A DNA stretch of 64,000 nucleotides, taken from Thiomargarita sp. GTDB lineage: Bacteria > Pseudomonadota > Gammaproteobacteria > Beggiatoales > Beggiatoaceae. The notes beneath the pieces were generated by a model. That model was not told the origin of the DNA. It saw nothing but the letters and a program-made list of their open reading frames with translations, and did no database searches. Position 1 is the stretch's first letter. Every line of letters starts with the position of its first letter. The DNA lies in the NCBI GenBank assembly GCA_020721005.1, contig DYNP01000006.1, positions 98,200 to 162,199 on the forward strand. The letters run 5' to 3'. Of the stretch, positions 28,104 through 36,066 are shown in pieces. Both the position numbers and the translations under genes were made by a program.

Positions 28104-29023
28104 TGAATGAAGGTTAACCAATGGTGATATTTGGGATCGCGGCCTTGTACAATGTCAAAGAAACGAGTTTGTAGACGCTCAGTGATGGGACCTCGTTGGC
28201 CACTGCCGATCAAACGATCATCCAATTCTCGAATGGGGGTGACTTCGGCGGCAGTGCCGGTGAAAAAAGCTTCGTCAGCAATATAAACCTCGTCGCGGCT
28301 GATGCGTTTTTCACACACTTCCAGTCCCAATTCCTTAGCTAAAGTGATAATGGTGGCCCGTGTGATACCTGCTAAAGCGGAAGTCAGATCTGGAGTATAG
28401 ATAACATTATCGCGCACAATAAAAATATTCTCCCCACTGCCTTCGGCGACATACCCTTCTGGATCAAGCAACAAAGCCTCATCATAACCGCAGCTTAGCG
28501 CCTCTTGTAGGGCAAGCATGGAATTCATGTAATTGCCCGTAGCCTTCGCTTTACACATGGTAATATTAACATGATGGCGTGTATACGACGAAGTACGGAT
28601 TCGGATACCCTTTTCCAGACCTTCTTTACCTAAGTAAGCCCCCCATTGCCAAGCTGCCACAAAGACATGCGTTTTTAATCCGTCCGCTCTGAGACCCATA
28701 CCTTCTGAGCCATAGAAAGATAAAGGGCGTATATAAGCACTGGTCAACTGATTCTCCCGTATTACATCGATAACCGCTTGATTAATCATGGCCTTGTTAT
28801 AAGGCATAGCCATCTTGAGGATGTGGGCAGAATCGAAGAGACGACGGATATGTTCAGCCAAACGAAATACGGCTGGTCCTTGTGGAGTTTGATAAGCTCG
28901 AATACCTTCAAAAGCGCCCATTCCGTAATGCAAACTGTGGGTAAGGACATGCACTTTAGCATCTCGCCAAGGTACCATTTTGCCATCGAACCAGATGACT
29001 CCGTCACGATCATCCATTGTCAT
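28100..29023 (-). CDS. ilvE: IlvE, branched-chain amino-acid aminotransferase
   Basis: A class IV PLP aminotransferase of 307 residues performing the last step of Leu, Ile and Val synthesis. Features: GVIWFDGKMVPWRDAKVHVL, HYGMGAFEGIRAY (substrate pocket), YIRPLSFYGSEGMG, the PLP-Lys region MCKAKATGNYMNSMLA (Lys about 159), EALLLDPEGYVAEGSGENIF and FFTGTAAEVTPIRELDDR. An AGGAG sequence lies 8 bases before the ATG. It is first in a tightly coupled run ilvE-zinc finger-waaF, followed by kdsB. Confidence 0.95.
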   Translation of the reverse strand: MTMDDRDGVIWFDGKMVPWRDAKVHVLTHSLHYGMGAFEGIRAYQTPQGPAVFRLAEHIRRLFDSAHILKMAMPYNKAMINQAVIDVIRENQLTSAYIRPLSFYGSEGMGLRADGLKTHVFVAAWQWGAYLGKEGLEKGIRIRTSSYTRHHVNITMCKAKATGNYMNSMLALQEALSCGYDEALLLDPEGYVAEGSGENIFIVRDNVIYTPDLTSALAGITRATIITLAKELGLEVCEKRISRDEVYIADEAFFTGTAAEVTPIRELDDRLIGSGQRGPITERLQTRFFDIVQGRDPKYHHWLTFIQ

Positions 29024-29336
29024 AGTGATTTCTCCTGCTAGGTTAAAGGATTAAATTATATCGCAATTGCACAAGTCATGGATAGACAATGCTTGTATCT
29101 GTATCAAAATTTACAGGATTCACAACATGGACAGGAAAAATAATATAGTATTGCGCCGCATGTTGGTCCCAAAATTTACGGTCACTCCCTTAATTTCGTT
29201 CACCCATCACAAAATCTAAAGATTGGAGAGATTGCCTTGTCTATCATGTTTTCATGCGGCGCAATACGCTAATGCTATTGCGCCCTATATTACTGGTGGC
29301 AACTTCTACCAAAAAAGCGGGAGGATAATCAGTAGA
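29024..29336. other. Intergenic region with inverted repeat
   Basis: About 310 bp between a methyltransferase/acetyltransferase gene and ilvE. It holds the 15-bp inverted repeat described separately and, at about 29094-29135, a stretch (CAAAATTTACAGGATTCAC) resembling the degenerate repeats at 6424 and 37545. I see no gene. Confidence 0.5.
29148..29267. repeat. 120-bp element bounded by perfect 15-bp inverted repeats
   Basis: GTATTGCGCCGCATG at 29148-29162 is the exact reverse complement of 29253-29267 (CATGCGGCGCAATAC). The 90-bp interior has no open frame. It could be a small non-autonomous element or a long hairpin in the ilvE leader; only one copy was seen in this window. Confidence 0.7.
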
Positions 29337-31106
29337 CTACATGAAATCAGTATCTCCCCCCATCAACCACCAACGATGACGAACCTCTTCCAAAGGCGGT
29401 CCCTCATACCAAATGCAATGGGGAATGCGAACTTCCAGAAGCTGTTGTTGTGCCCCATTGCTCATCAAATGATGAGCAAAATTTTCAGTGATCCAAGCCG
29501 TCAGCATGGGTACGCCTCGGTTGCCGAGAATACGACAAACTTGCTGAATCACCAGGGGAATATGGCGCAAAGGGGCGATAAGATCAAGCAAACGGTACTG
29601 CCCAGCGCGATCGGGATCCGTGGAAATAATCGCTATGCCCAATGGAGAACGACTTAAGCGGCGAGAGACTAATAAAATTTCATATTGTTTTTCAGGATGT
29701 TGAAGATAACGATATTGGACATAATCAGCATCCCTAACCCCAATAATAGCCTGTTGAAAATCAACTTGCATGGCTTGCCAAAGTTGGTTTAGGAGATCCC
29801 TATCCTTCGCTTGTTGATCAAGATGAATATGACGAATTTGACTGGCATAGTGTGGGCGACCCGGGACCGTTTTCCATTGCACTTCAACCATTTTACCCAC
29901 CTCTGCATACAGTCCCAATCGCTCAGCCACGTGAATAGCTTTAACTGTCGGGAAACCATAACCCAAGAGAATGCGAGTCCCATAACCCGCATAACATTCA
30001 GGGAACGTGGCTCCAGCTAAAAAGTAGGCGCCTTGACGCGTAAATACCCCACGACTGGCACTGCCCACCATCACATCGACAATTTGCACTCCCAACTTGG
30101 GCTGTCCGAAATACTGTAATCGGCGTTCCAATCCTCCATAATGGGCAACCAAATGGGCAGTCCCTGTTTCCCAAACCGCAATTCCCATGCCTCTGGCATA
30201 TTTCCACTGCCACAAATCAGAACTGATCGGATGACAAAATACCTTTAAAAACAAATCTCTAAGAGCCAATTCATGTTGAGGAATAACTTCGGTAACTGTC
30301 CAACGAGGAGGAGATTGCTTTTGAAAGTTAAGCAATTGGTAACCATAACGACCAGTACGATATTGGTATTGATAGCGTCGTAGAGAATGGAGCAACTGTT
30401 GCAATTGGGGAACAGTTAGAGCAAGATCAGTCAACAAACGAACTTCATGTTGGGGAATTACAGTTAACAGATAATCCAAAGTGGGCACAGTTTGGCAAGA
30501 CAGATCCAACTGTGTGGTCAATTGAAAACCAGCCCGTTGTGCCTGGGCCAACAGGTATTTGAGATAAGGGAGACCTTCCACCTGATCTTCGGGACCTCGT
30601 TTCAATCCCACTTCATCCATGAGTAACAACTGTCCTCCTGAAGTTAACAAAGAATAAGCCTTATTGAATAAAATCAAAGGTTTAATATATTGCGCAGATT
30701 CCTGTAACAACACAATGTCATATTTCTGAGGAATCTGAAAATCTTCAAAAGTAGTGCAATGCAGAGAAACCACTGTCTCCAGTCCCTTGAGTTGAATTTG
30801 GGCAATGGCAACCTGTTGAGGATCGGGACTGAGGGCAGTTACAACATATCCTTTCTCTGCCAATAATCGGGCAGTAGTGCCCAGTCCCATGCCAATCTCC
30901 AATATCGTGGCCGGAGGAGGAATTAAGTGAGTCAATAGCAGATCTGTGGCACGTTGCTGAGCAGTGAGAGCACCCAATTCCCAAAGATTTTCTTGATCTT
31001 GCACCAGTCCATAATGCAGATAATCAACCTGTCCCTCTTGCAAATAAATAGCATGAGCATACACATTAAGTGGAAAATCTAACCGTAAATGGGCAAGTAT
31101 ATCCAT
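29337..31106 (-). CDS. Fusion of SAM methyltransferase and GNAT-like acetyltransferase domains
   Basis: A protein of 589 residues. Residues about 55-180 form a class I SAM methyltransferase (ATILEIGMGLGTTARLLAEK motif I, VVTALSPDPQQVAIA, YDIVLLQESAQYI), with a helical segment up to about 280. From about 295 on the sequence resembles a GNAT domain (LWQWKYARGMGIAVWE, GVQIVDVMVGSASRGVFTRQ, GYGTRILLGYGFPTVKA and LGLYAEVGKMVEV). The 'LWxWKY' opening followed by 'DVMVxxxxRGxF' is how several uncharacterised GNATs in polysaccharide and secondary-metabolite clusters begin. The substrate is unknown. It begins 3 bp after the lytic transglycosylase gene ends, so the two are probably co-transcribed. The methyltransferase part is secure; the GNAT call is moderate. 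Confidence 0.65.
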   Translation of the reverse strand: MDILAHLRLDFPLNVYAHAIYLQEGQVDYLHYGLVQDQENLWELGALTAQQRATDLLLTHLIPPPATILEIGMGLGTTARLLAEKGYVVTALSPDPQQVAIAQIQLKGLETVVSLHCTTFEDFQIPQKYDIVLLQESAQYIKPLILFNKAYSLLTSGGQLLLMDEVGLKRGPEDQVEGLPYLKYLLAQAQRAGFQLTTQLDLSCQTVPTLDYLLTVIPQHEVRLLTDLALTVPQLQQLLHSLRRYQYQYRTGRYGYQLLNFQKQSPPRWTVTEVIPQHELALRDLFLKVFCHPISSDLWQWKYARGMGIAVWETGTAHLVAHYGGLERRLQYFGQPKLGVQIVDVMVGSASRGVFTRQGAYFLAGATFPECYAGYGTRILLGYGFPTVKAIHVAERLGLYAEVGKMVEVQWKTVPGRPHYASQIRHIHLDQQAKDRDLLNQLWQAMQVDFQQAIIGVRDADYVQYRYLQHPEKQYEILLVSRRLSRSPLGIAIISTDPDRAGQYRLLDLIAPLRHIPLVIQQVCRILGNRGVPMLTAWITENFAHHLMSNGAQQQLLEVRIPHCIWYEGPPLEEVRHRWWLMGGDTDFM

Positions 31107-31109
31107 GAT

Positions 31110-31793
31110 TTAATCGAGGAGGCCGAGAGGATTTTGTTGATAATGTTGATACCAAGCCTGCACTTTTTTCACATAACCTTGAGTTTCCCGATAAGGGGGA
31201 ATGCTATAACCATAACGAATAACTGCATTTTCTCCCGCATTATAGCCAGCCAAAGCCAAGGAAAGGTCTTGGTTAAACAATTTTAACAACTCGCTTAAAT
31301 AGCGAGCTCCTCCGCGTAAATTCTCCATCGGATCGCTGCGATCTGTCACTCCAAAACGTTGGGCAGTGGCAGGCATCAATTGCATCAGTCCCACGGCACC
31401 TTTGGGGGAAGTCGCCCGGGAATTATAGCCAGATTCCACCTTGATCACCGCATGTAACAGGGCAGCTGGCAACCCCACCTGTTGGGCAACTGAATTGATC
31501 AAAGGTGCATATTCCGCAGCCCGAGCCGATGGTTTCATTGTAGGCAGGGGCAATTGAGGAAAACTGGGAACAGGAGGTGGAGTATAAATTTCGATGGTAT
31601 AACTTCTGGCATACAAAATATCTTCAGATTTCTTAGGCGGTTTATTGGTCAAATGCAACACACCTTCAGCATCAAGATACTTATAAATGGTCATAGATTG
31701 ACTACTGCTCGCTTGAACAAGTACAGGCAAGCTCAAAGTCCCCAACCATGCAATGCTCCATAACACACTGGTAACAATAAGTTTTTGTGGCAT
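31110..31793 (-). CDS. Lytic transglycosylase (SLT family) with DUF4124-like N-terminus
   Basis: A secreted muramidase-like enzyme of about 227 residues. A signal peptide (KLIVTSVLWSIAWLGTLSLP, cleavage near VQA-SSS) is followed by a short DUF4124-like segment (IYKYLDAEGVLHLTNKPP) and a Goose-lysozyme/SLT domain: LLHAVIKVESGYNSRATSPK (catalytic Glu in VESGYN), GAVGLMQLMPATAQRFGV, and LALAGYNAGENAVIRYG. It cleaves peptidoglycan with formation of 1,6-anhydro-muropeptides, substrates for AmpD-type amidases, one of which is encoded at 39848. I start at the ATG at 31793, with GAAG upstream; an in-frame start 66 bp earlier would not place the signal peptide at the N-terminus. Confidence 0.88.
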   Translation of the reverse strand: MPQKLIVTSVLWSIAWLGTLSLPVLVQASSSQSMTIYKYLDAEGVLHLTNKPPKKSEDILYARSYTIEIYTPPPVPSFPQLPLPTMKPSARAAEYAPLINSVAQQVGLPAALLHAVIKVESGYNSRATSPKGAVGLMQLMPATAQRFGVTDRSDPMENLRGGARYLSELLKLFNQDLSLALAGYNAGENAVIRYGYSIPPYRETQGYVKKVQAWYQHYQQNPLGLLD

Positions 31794-31874
31794 AAATTTA
31801 TCTTCAGGTAAAATAAAACTCAATTTACAATATTGACGGTTTGAAGTCAACAGCCCCACATCATCAGCATCAAA

Positions 31875-33050
31875 TTACCGTTGACTCATGCGATACACAA
31901 TAGCCTCAATTACGTCAGATAAGCTGAGCAGCCCAAGGCTACAGATTTGGTGCAAAGCCAACATAACCACTTGATCTAAGCGACATACTTGACCGGCTTG
32001 ATCAATTCCTGGCATTCCCACTGGTACCCACAGTACATTAGGCGATTGAGTAGGTAGCGGTTCAAACGGTGAAAATACCAATTGCAGAATTTTGGTATCA
32101 GGTAATTTAGGAGGATGAAAATGCGCGATCCATACCAACAAATCCACTTCTTGGGTCTTTAACAAACGTTGACCATCATATTGCCAAGGATCATAGCGAC
32201 GCTCTAACCAGTTGAAACGAAATGGAAAACCCAATTCCCAAGTGCATACTTGAATTGCAGTTGGATTATTCAGCAATGGGAAAACTGAAAAATAGGTAAA
32301 TTGACTCAACTCTTGGACCAATTCGCATAAATTTTGTATCAGATAAACATCTGCAATCTGTTCCCAAATAATCACTCCATACTGAGATCCTCGCAAACGA
32401 TTCAATAAATTTTCCAGATCATTCAAAGACAAACCGGCAACTTGTGAAACTTGCACAACTCGTTTTTTCAGCAAAGCCCGTAAAATGAGAATACAATCCA
32501 AAATATTAATTTCCGAAATGGGAATAGAGTCAGTTGCTGACAGACCAATGACTTCTCCCAATACAACATGTTGGGCCCGATCTCCTATTTTTTCCAAAAA
32601 TCGCGGCCAATTGGCAGTCAAATCAACCTTTCCTATCCACAATACCAAATCAGCATGTTGACGAATTTCGGTTAAAGTAGTGCCTATACATCCTCCTTTT
32701 TGCAAAGCCAATAAGAAGTTGCTGCCATGATCGTGATCGAGAATTCCCTTGGTTATTTCCATGAGAGAAAACACCGCTTGCATTCCCTGCACATCAGTGT
32801 CCAAATGGGCATACAAAGGCTGGCGCGCCTTCTGCAACGAATAGGCTGCATGTTGAATGGCATTCTCCAAGGAGATCGATGCTCCTCGATATTTGGGCAG
32901 TGACTGATAATTTTGGGTCAATTGCATAAAGTGCCCATGAGCCTTAGGGCAGTTAGGAATCTGCAATGTGGACAGATCATTTGGAATTTGCAACAACAGG
33001 TCATCACAAAATAATGAGCAAAACGGGCAAGTGATGAGTTGATAACACAT
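31875..33050 (-). CDS. fhcB: Formylmethanofuran dehydrogenase subunit B homologue (FhcB)
   Basis: A protein of 391 residues that opens with CPFCSLFCDDLLL, the conserved N-terminal cysteine motif of formylmethanofuran dehydrogenase/transferase-hydrolase subunit B, then NCPKAHGHF and a molybdopterin-binding-type fold (HDHGSNFLLALQKGG, TEIRQHADLVLWIG, VVLGEVIG). In methylotrophic bacteria FhcB is part of the FhcABCD complex converting formyl-tetrahydromethanopterin to formate. No fhcA, fhcC or fhcD is present in this window, and the neighbours are a transglycosylase and a membrane protein. Either the other subunits lie elsewhere or the protein has another use. Confidence 0.8.
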   Translation of the reverse strand: MCYQLITCPFCSLFCDDLLLQIPNDLSTLQIPNCPKAHGHFMQLTQNYQSLPKYRGASISLENAIQHAAYSLQKARQPLYAHLDTDVQGMQAVFSLMEITKGILDHDHGSNFLLALQKGGCIGTTLTEIRQHADLVLWIGKVDLTANWPRFLEKIGDRAQHVVLGEVIGLSATDSIPISEINILDCILILRALLKKRVVQVSQVAGLSLNDLENLLNRLRGSQYGVIIWEQIADVYLIQNLCELVQELSQFTYFSVFPLLNNPTAIQVCTWELGFPFRFNWLERRYDPWQYDGQRLLKTQEVDLLVWIAHFHPPKLPDTKILQLVFSPFEPLPTQSPNVLWVPVGMPGIDQAGQVCRLDQVVMLALHQICSLGLLSLSDVIEAIVYRMSQR

Positions 33051-33082
33051 TGTTTTTGGGCCAAATTAATTGTATAAGATGT

Positions 33083-34084
33083 TCAAGAATGATCCGCATC
33101 ATTGGGAGAAGAAGATCGTTGCTCAATTAGTCGTCGGGTTTCTTCAATTTTGGTCTGCAAATCAGCCAATTCCTGCACTTTTTCCCGATACTGATTTTCC
33201 AAGATTGCCAAATATCTTTCTGGCCGTCGAGGTTGATAAAAACGTTTGGTAACGTCGATTATTACCAATAATCGAATCAAGCGATTTAATACTGAACGGG
33301 AACGATAAATATTCAGCATGCCTTGTAGCCGATTGATTGGAATTAGGTTAGTGTGTTGCAAAAGATTGGCCTGTTTGAGAGCATGCAAGTAACTGGTTAC
33401 TAAGATAAATCTCAACAGAGCCAACATTGGTAACAGGATGATTAATAATTCAATCCAGTGTTTTTTAAGATAATCCACCCGTTTGGGAGCAATGGAGAAC
33501 ATGATTGTGAATTCCACCACAAACAGCCCCCAGATCAAAGCATTTCCCAAGGTCAGCACATGGTAAAATACGGGGGTCATGACCACGTGCTGGGAGAAAA
33601 AAAGGTCAATTATCCAAAGGGGAATCATGAGTAAAGATAAGCTCAGAATTGGATATAAAAATTTTCTTTCCAGTTGATTATACAATACATTGTCTACCAA
33701 CTGCCAATCATTCCACCAAATATAGGGTTGTGCATGACAGCGCCTGGCAGCCAGTCGAAACGGGGGCACTAGGATTATCAACAGCGACATCAAGAAATTT
33801 CTAAAATTCCAGTGCCAACACAGCATGATCCACCCTATTCTTTCTGCCGCAATTCCCAACCATAAACCAATCAATAGTGATTTAAAATAATCCAAATGAG
33901 TGGATTGAAGGGGAATGGCGTCCACTTGCAAGTATTGGATAAATAAGGCTAAAATACCTATGAAAGAGAGAGTCAGCCAGAAGGCAAAAACAGTCACATA
34001 AAATTCAACAGGGATGTGAACGATAAAGACCGCATCAAGTAATTTTTTGAACCTGTTAAACCATTGCCAATGGAAATCTTGCAT
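33083..34084 (-). CDS. Multi-pass membrane protein with voltage-sensor-like segment
   Basis: A protein of about 333 residues with five or six membrane helices between residues 25 and 245 and a C-terminal coiled coil (about 290-325, YREKVQELADLQTKIEETRR). The stretch around VVEFTIMFSIAPKRVDYLKK and HWIELLIILLPMLALLRFIL resembles the S2-S3 region of voltage-gated potassium channels ('Y-L-K-x-x-W-x-x-L-L'). I see no TVGYG-type selectivity filter, so channel function is doubtful. The start at 34084 has GAGG 9 bases upstream; an ATG five codons earlier has none. The gene follows ccmI at 60 bp and precedes fhcB at 32 bp on the same strand. Confidence 0.55.
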   Translation of the reverse strand: MQDFHWQWFNRFKKLLDAVFIVHIPVEFYVTVFAFWLTLSFIGILALFIQYLQVDAIPLQSTHLDYFKSLLIGLWLGIAAERIGWIMLCWHWNFRNFLMSLLIILVPPFRLAARRCHAQPYIWWNDWQLVDNVLYNQLERKFLYPILSLSLLMIPLWIIDLFFSQHVVMTPVFYHVLTLGNALIWGLFVVEFTIMFSIAPKRVDYLKKHWIELLIILLPMLALLRFILVTSYLHALKQANLLQHTNLIPINRLQGMLNIYRSRSVLNRLIRLLVIIDVTKRFYQPRRPERYLAILENQYREKVQELADLQTKIEETRRLIEQRSSSPNDADHS

Positions 34085-34145
34085 ATTTAGGGTCCTCATT
34101 CAATGTAACTACTTGATGGGTAATATTATTTCATTGGATTGTTGC

Positions 34146-35489
34146 TTAAGGCACCACCTCATTGATCAGCACATTCACTTGCTGTTGTTGACCCACTTTA
34201 ACGGGACTGACTTGGCCCTGCAAATCACCCGTTTGTAATGCAGCGGAACCGCTCTTGGAAATTCTTGCAATAACTGTAACTTCTTCAAAATTGGATAATT
34301 TCATAGAGGGAACTATGGACAAACTGTCATCTAAACTGATGGTCATTGGGAATTCAGCAACTTTAGTTTTGATGATTGCCAAAGGCATGGGGGGACCTGT
34401 AAGGGCTCTGGCATATACAAATAAGGTGTCTTCTCCGGTCACTTGAGCTTGTAACGTGGGTTCTAAATTAATCACCACTTCAATACCTTGGATGGTCCCT
34501 GCCACAACTGTGGGAACAGACTCTGCTTCTGTTGTTGTTCCAACAGGGTTGTCCATCGCTTCTTTTTCGACCGGTGAGTCAGCCAAATCAGAGGAGGAAG
34601 GGAGAGTTTTTGTTGGCACAGGATTGGTGCGATTGTCAGAGGGAGATTGACTGGATTGAGTTTGCAGTTTTAGTTCTTTTTGAGCCTCAGCAATATGTTT
34701 TTCCAAAGCCGGTCGAGTTTGGTGCTCATCTGCTGGCAATTGTTGCAGTAAATGTTGCCAATGTGTAATCGCCTGAGCATAGTTATGTTGCTGAGCAGCA
34801 GCAAAGCCTGCTAACCATAAACCGTCTTGAAAATCAGGTTGTAATTCAAGAGCTTGTTTAATGAGTAAGCTGGGGAGACCTGCCAATTCATCTTGATTGG
34901 TACGGGCTATAAATTCTGCCAATTCGACAAGGACTGCTGGATTTTCTCCAAAACGGGCTAAAACTTGATTATAAGTTTGGGTGGTCTTTTCGTAATCGCC
35001 TAATACAGCATAGGATCTTGCCAACATTTTCCAGCCTTCTTCATCTTGGGTGTCGGTTTTTAAACGAGTGGCTAATCGCTTCACCATTTCTTCAAAATTG
35101 GGGGGTAATGAAGAAGGAGTTGTTGGGGGTTGAAGCGCTTGGACAGTGTTCAATTCCGGAGTCCCAACTTGCAAATAGCTGCCGACTGCAAATACTGGCA
35201 GAAGGAGTATGACCAATAAGGGCGCCCAACGAGCTTGGGAATAAGTAACTTGGGAATTGTTTCTTAGGTCTTGTAACACGCTACGATCCAATTCCAATTT
35301 GGCCTCAGCCCGTTGCTCTTCAGTCATGTCTTCTTCTTGCAATTCAGCCAATTTTTGTTGATAAATGCGCTTATTCAAGGCATTTTGAGCATTTTGATCA
35401 GGAAGGGTGCTTTTTTTCAACAGAGGCAAAATAATAAATAGCAAAGCGAGACCGGTTAAAATTGCGGCAATAGTCCAAAATATCAGCAT
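34146..35489 (-). CDS. ccmI: CcmI, cytochrome c maturation apocytochrome chaperone
   Basis: A bipartite protein of 447 residues. Two N-terminal membrane helices (about 4-26 and 92-110) flank a cytoplasmic loop with ALNKRIYQQKLAELQEEDMT, as in CcmI. A TPR region (about 130-265; MLARSYAVLGDYEKTTQTYN, GLWLAGFAAAQQHNYAQAI) is followed by a low-complexity Ser/Thr/Pro linker and a C-terminal beta-rich domain (VFVYARALTGPPMPLAIIKT, FPMTISLDDS). CcmI presents apocytochrome c to the haem-attachment machinery in the periplasm. It begins 4 bp after the ccmH stop, so they are one transcriptional unit; the rest of the ccm genes are not in this window. Confidence 0.9.
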   Translation of the reverse strand: MLIFWTIAAILTGLALLFIILPLLKKSTLPDQNAQNALNKRIYQQKLAELQEEDMTEEQRAEAKLELDRSVLQDLRNNSQVTYSQARWAPLLVILLLPVFAVGSYLQVGTPELNTVQALQPPTTPSSLPPNFEEMVKRLATRLKTDTQDEEGWKMLARSYAVLGDYEKTTQTYNQVLARFGENPAVLVELAEFIARTNQDELAGLPSLLIKQALELQPDFQDGLWLAGFAAAQQHNYAQAITHWQHLLQQLPADEHQTRPALEKHIAEAQKELKLQTQSSQSPSDNRTNPVPTKTLPSSSDLADSPVEKEAMDNPVGTTTEAESVPTVVAGTIQGIEVVINLEPTLQAQVTGEDTLFVYARALTGPPMPLAIIKTKVAEFPMTISLDDSLSIVPSMKLSNFEEVTVIARISKSGSAALQTGDLQGQVSPVKVGQQQQVNVLINEVVP

Positions 35490-35493
35490 AAGT

Positions 35494-35979
35494 TCAGTCC
35501 TTTTTGGATGAATGAGGAAACAGTTGTTGCAGTTGGTGGTGTTCTTCCTCAGTCAATGAGGTGGAATGAGGTGTGGTTTGAACATGGCGACGAACCCAAT
35601 ACAGTAAAGTCAATACCGCGATAATCAGTAAGACAAGAGGTCCCAACCACAACAGATAGGTGGTGGGTTTGAGAGGTGGAGTGTACAGTACAAAATCTCC
35701 ATATCGGTCCACCAAAAATTCAGTGATTTGTTGATCAGTTTTGCCTTCTATGATCTGTTTGCGGATCAATTCCCGCATGTCTTGAGCCAATTCTGCATTG
35801 GAGTCGGCAATGGATTGATTTTGACAGACCACACAACGTAATTCTTCAATCAGGGTTTGGTAACGAGTTTCTTGTTGAGGTTTGGTAAATTCAATGGGAT
35901 TTTTATCAATGGCATGGGAATCGGGCGCTGAATATACTAAAATGATTGAGCATATCAAAATTGGCAGGTATTTTTTCAT
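35494..35979 (-). CDS. ccmH: CcmH, cytochrome c maturation thiol-reductant protein
   Basis: A 161-residue membrane-anchored periplasmic protein. A signal peptide (MKKYLPILICSIILVYSAPD) precedes the CcmH domain with the redox motif LRCVVCQNQSIADSNAELAQ, then MRELIRKQIIEGKTDQQI and FLVDRYGDFVLYTPP. A membrane anchor lies at about 105-125 (YLLWLGPLVLLIIAVLTLLY), with a short C-terminal tail. CcmH keeps apocytochrome c cysteines reduced for haem ligation. CcmG usually lies immediately upstream; here the upstream gene is a protein kinase, so the ccm operon is split. Confidence 0.93.
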   Translation of the reverse strand: MKKYLPILICSIILVYSAPDSHAIDKNPIEFTKPQQETRYQTLIEELRCVVCQNQSIADSNAELAQDMRELIRKQIIEGKTDQQITEFLVDRYGDFVLYTPPLKPTTYLLWLGPLVLLIIAVLTLLYWVRRHVQTTPHSTSLTEEEHHQLQQLFPHSSKKD

Positions 35980-36066
35980 AACATATTCAAATAGTTAATA
36001 GGGAAAGATAGGTTGGGCAGCAGATGTAGAGATTGGTTTTATAAGATTGATTTTCGTTTGCAAAAA

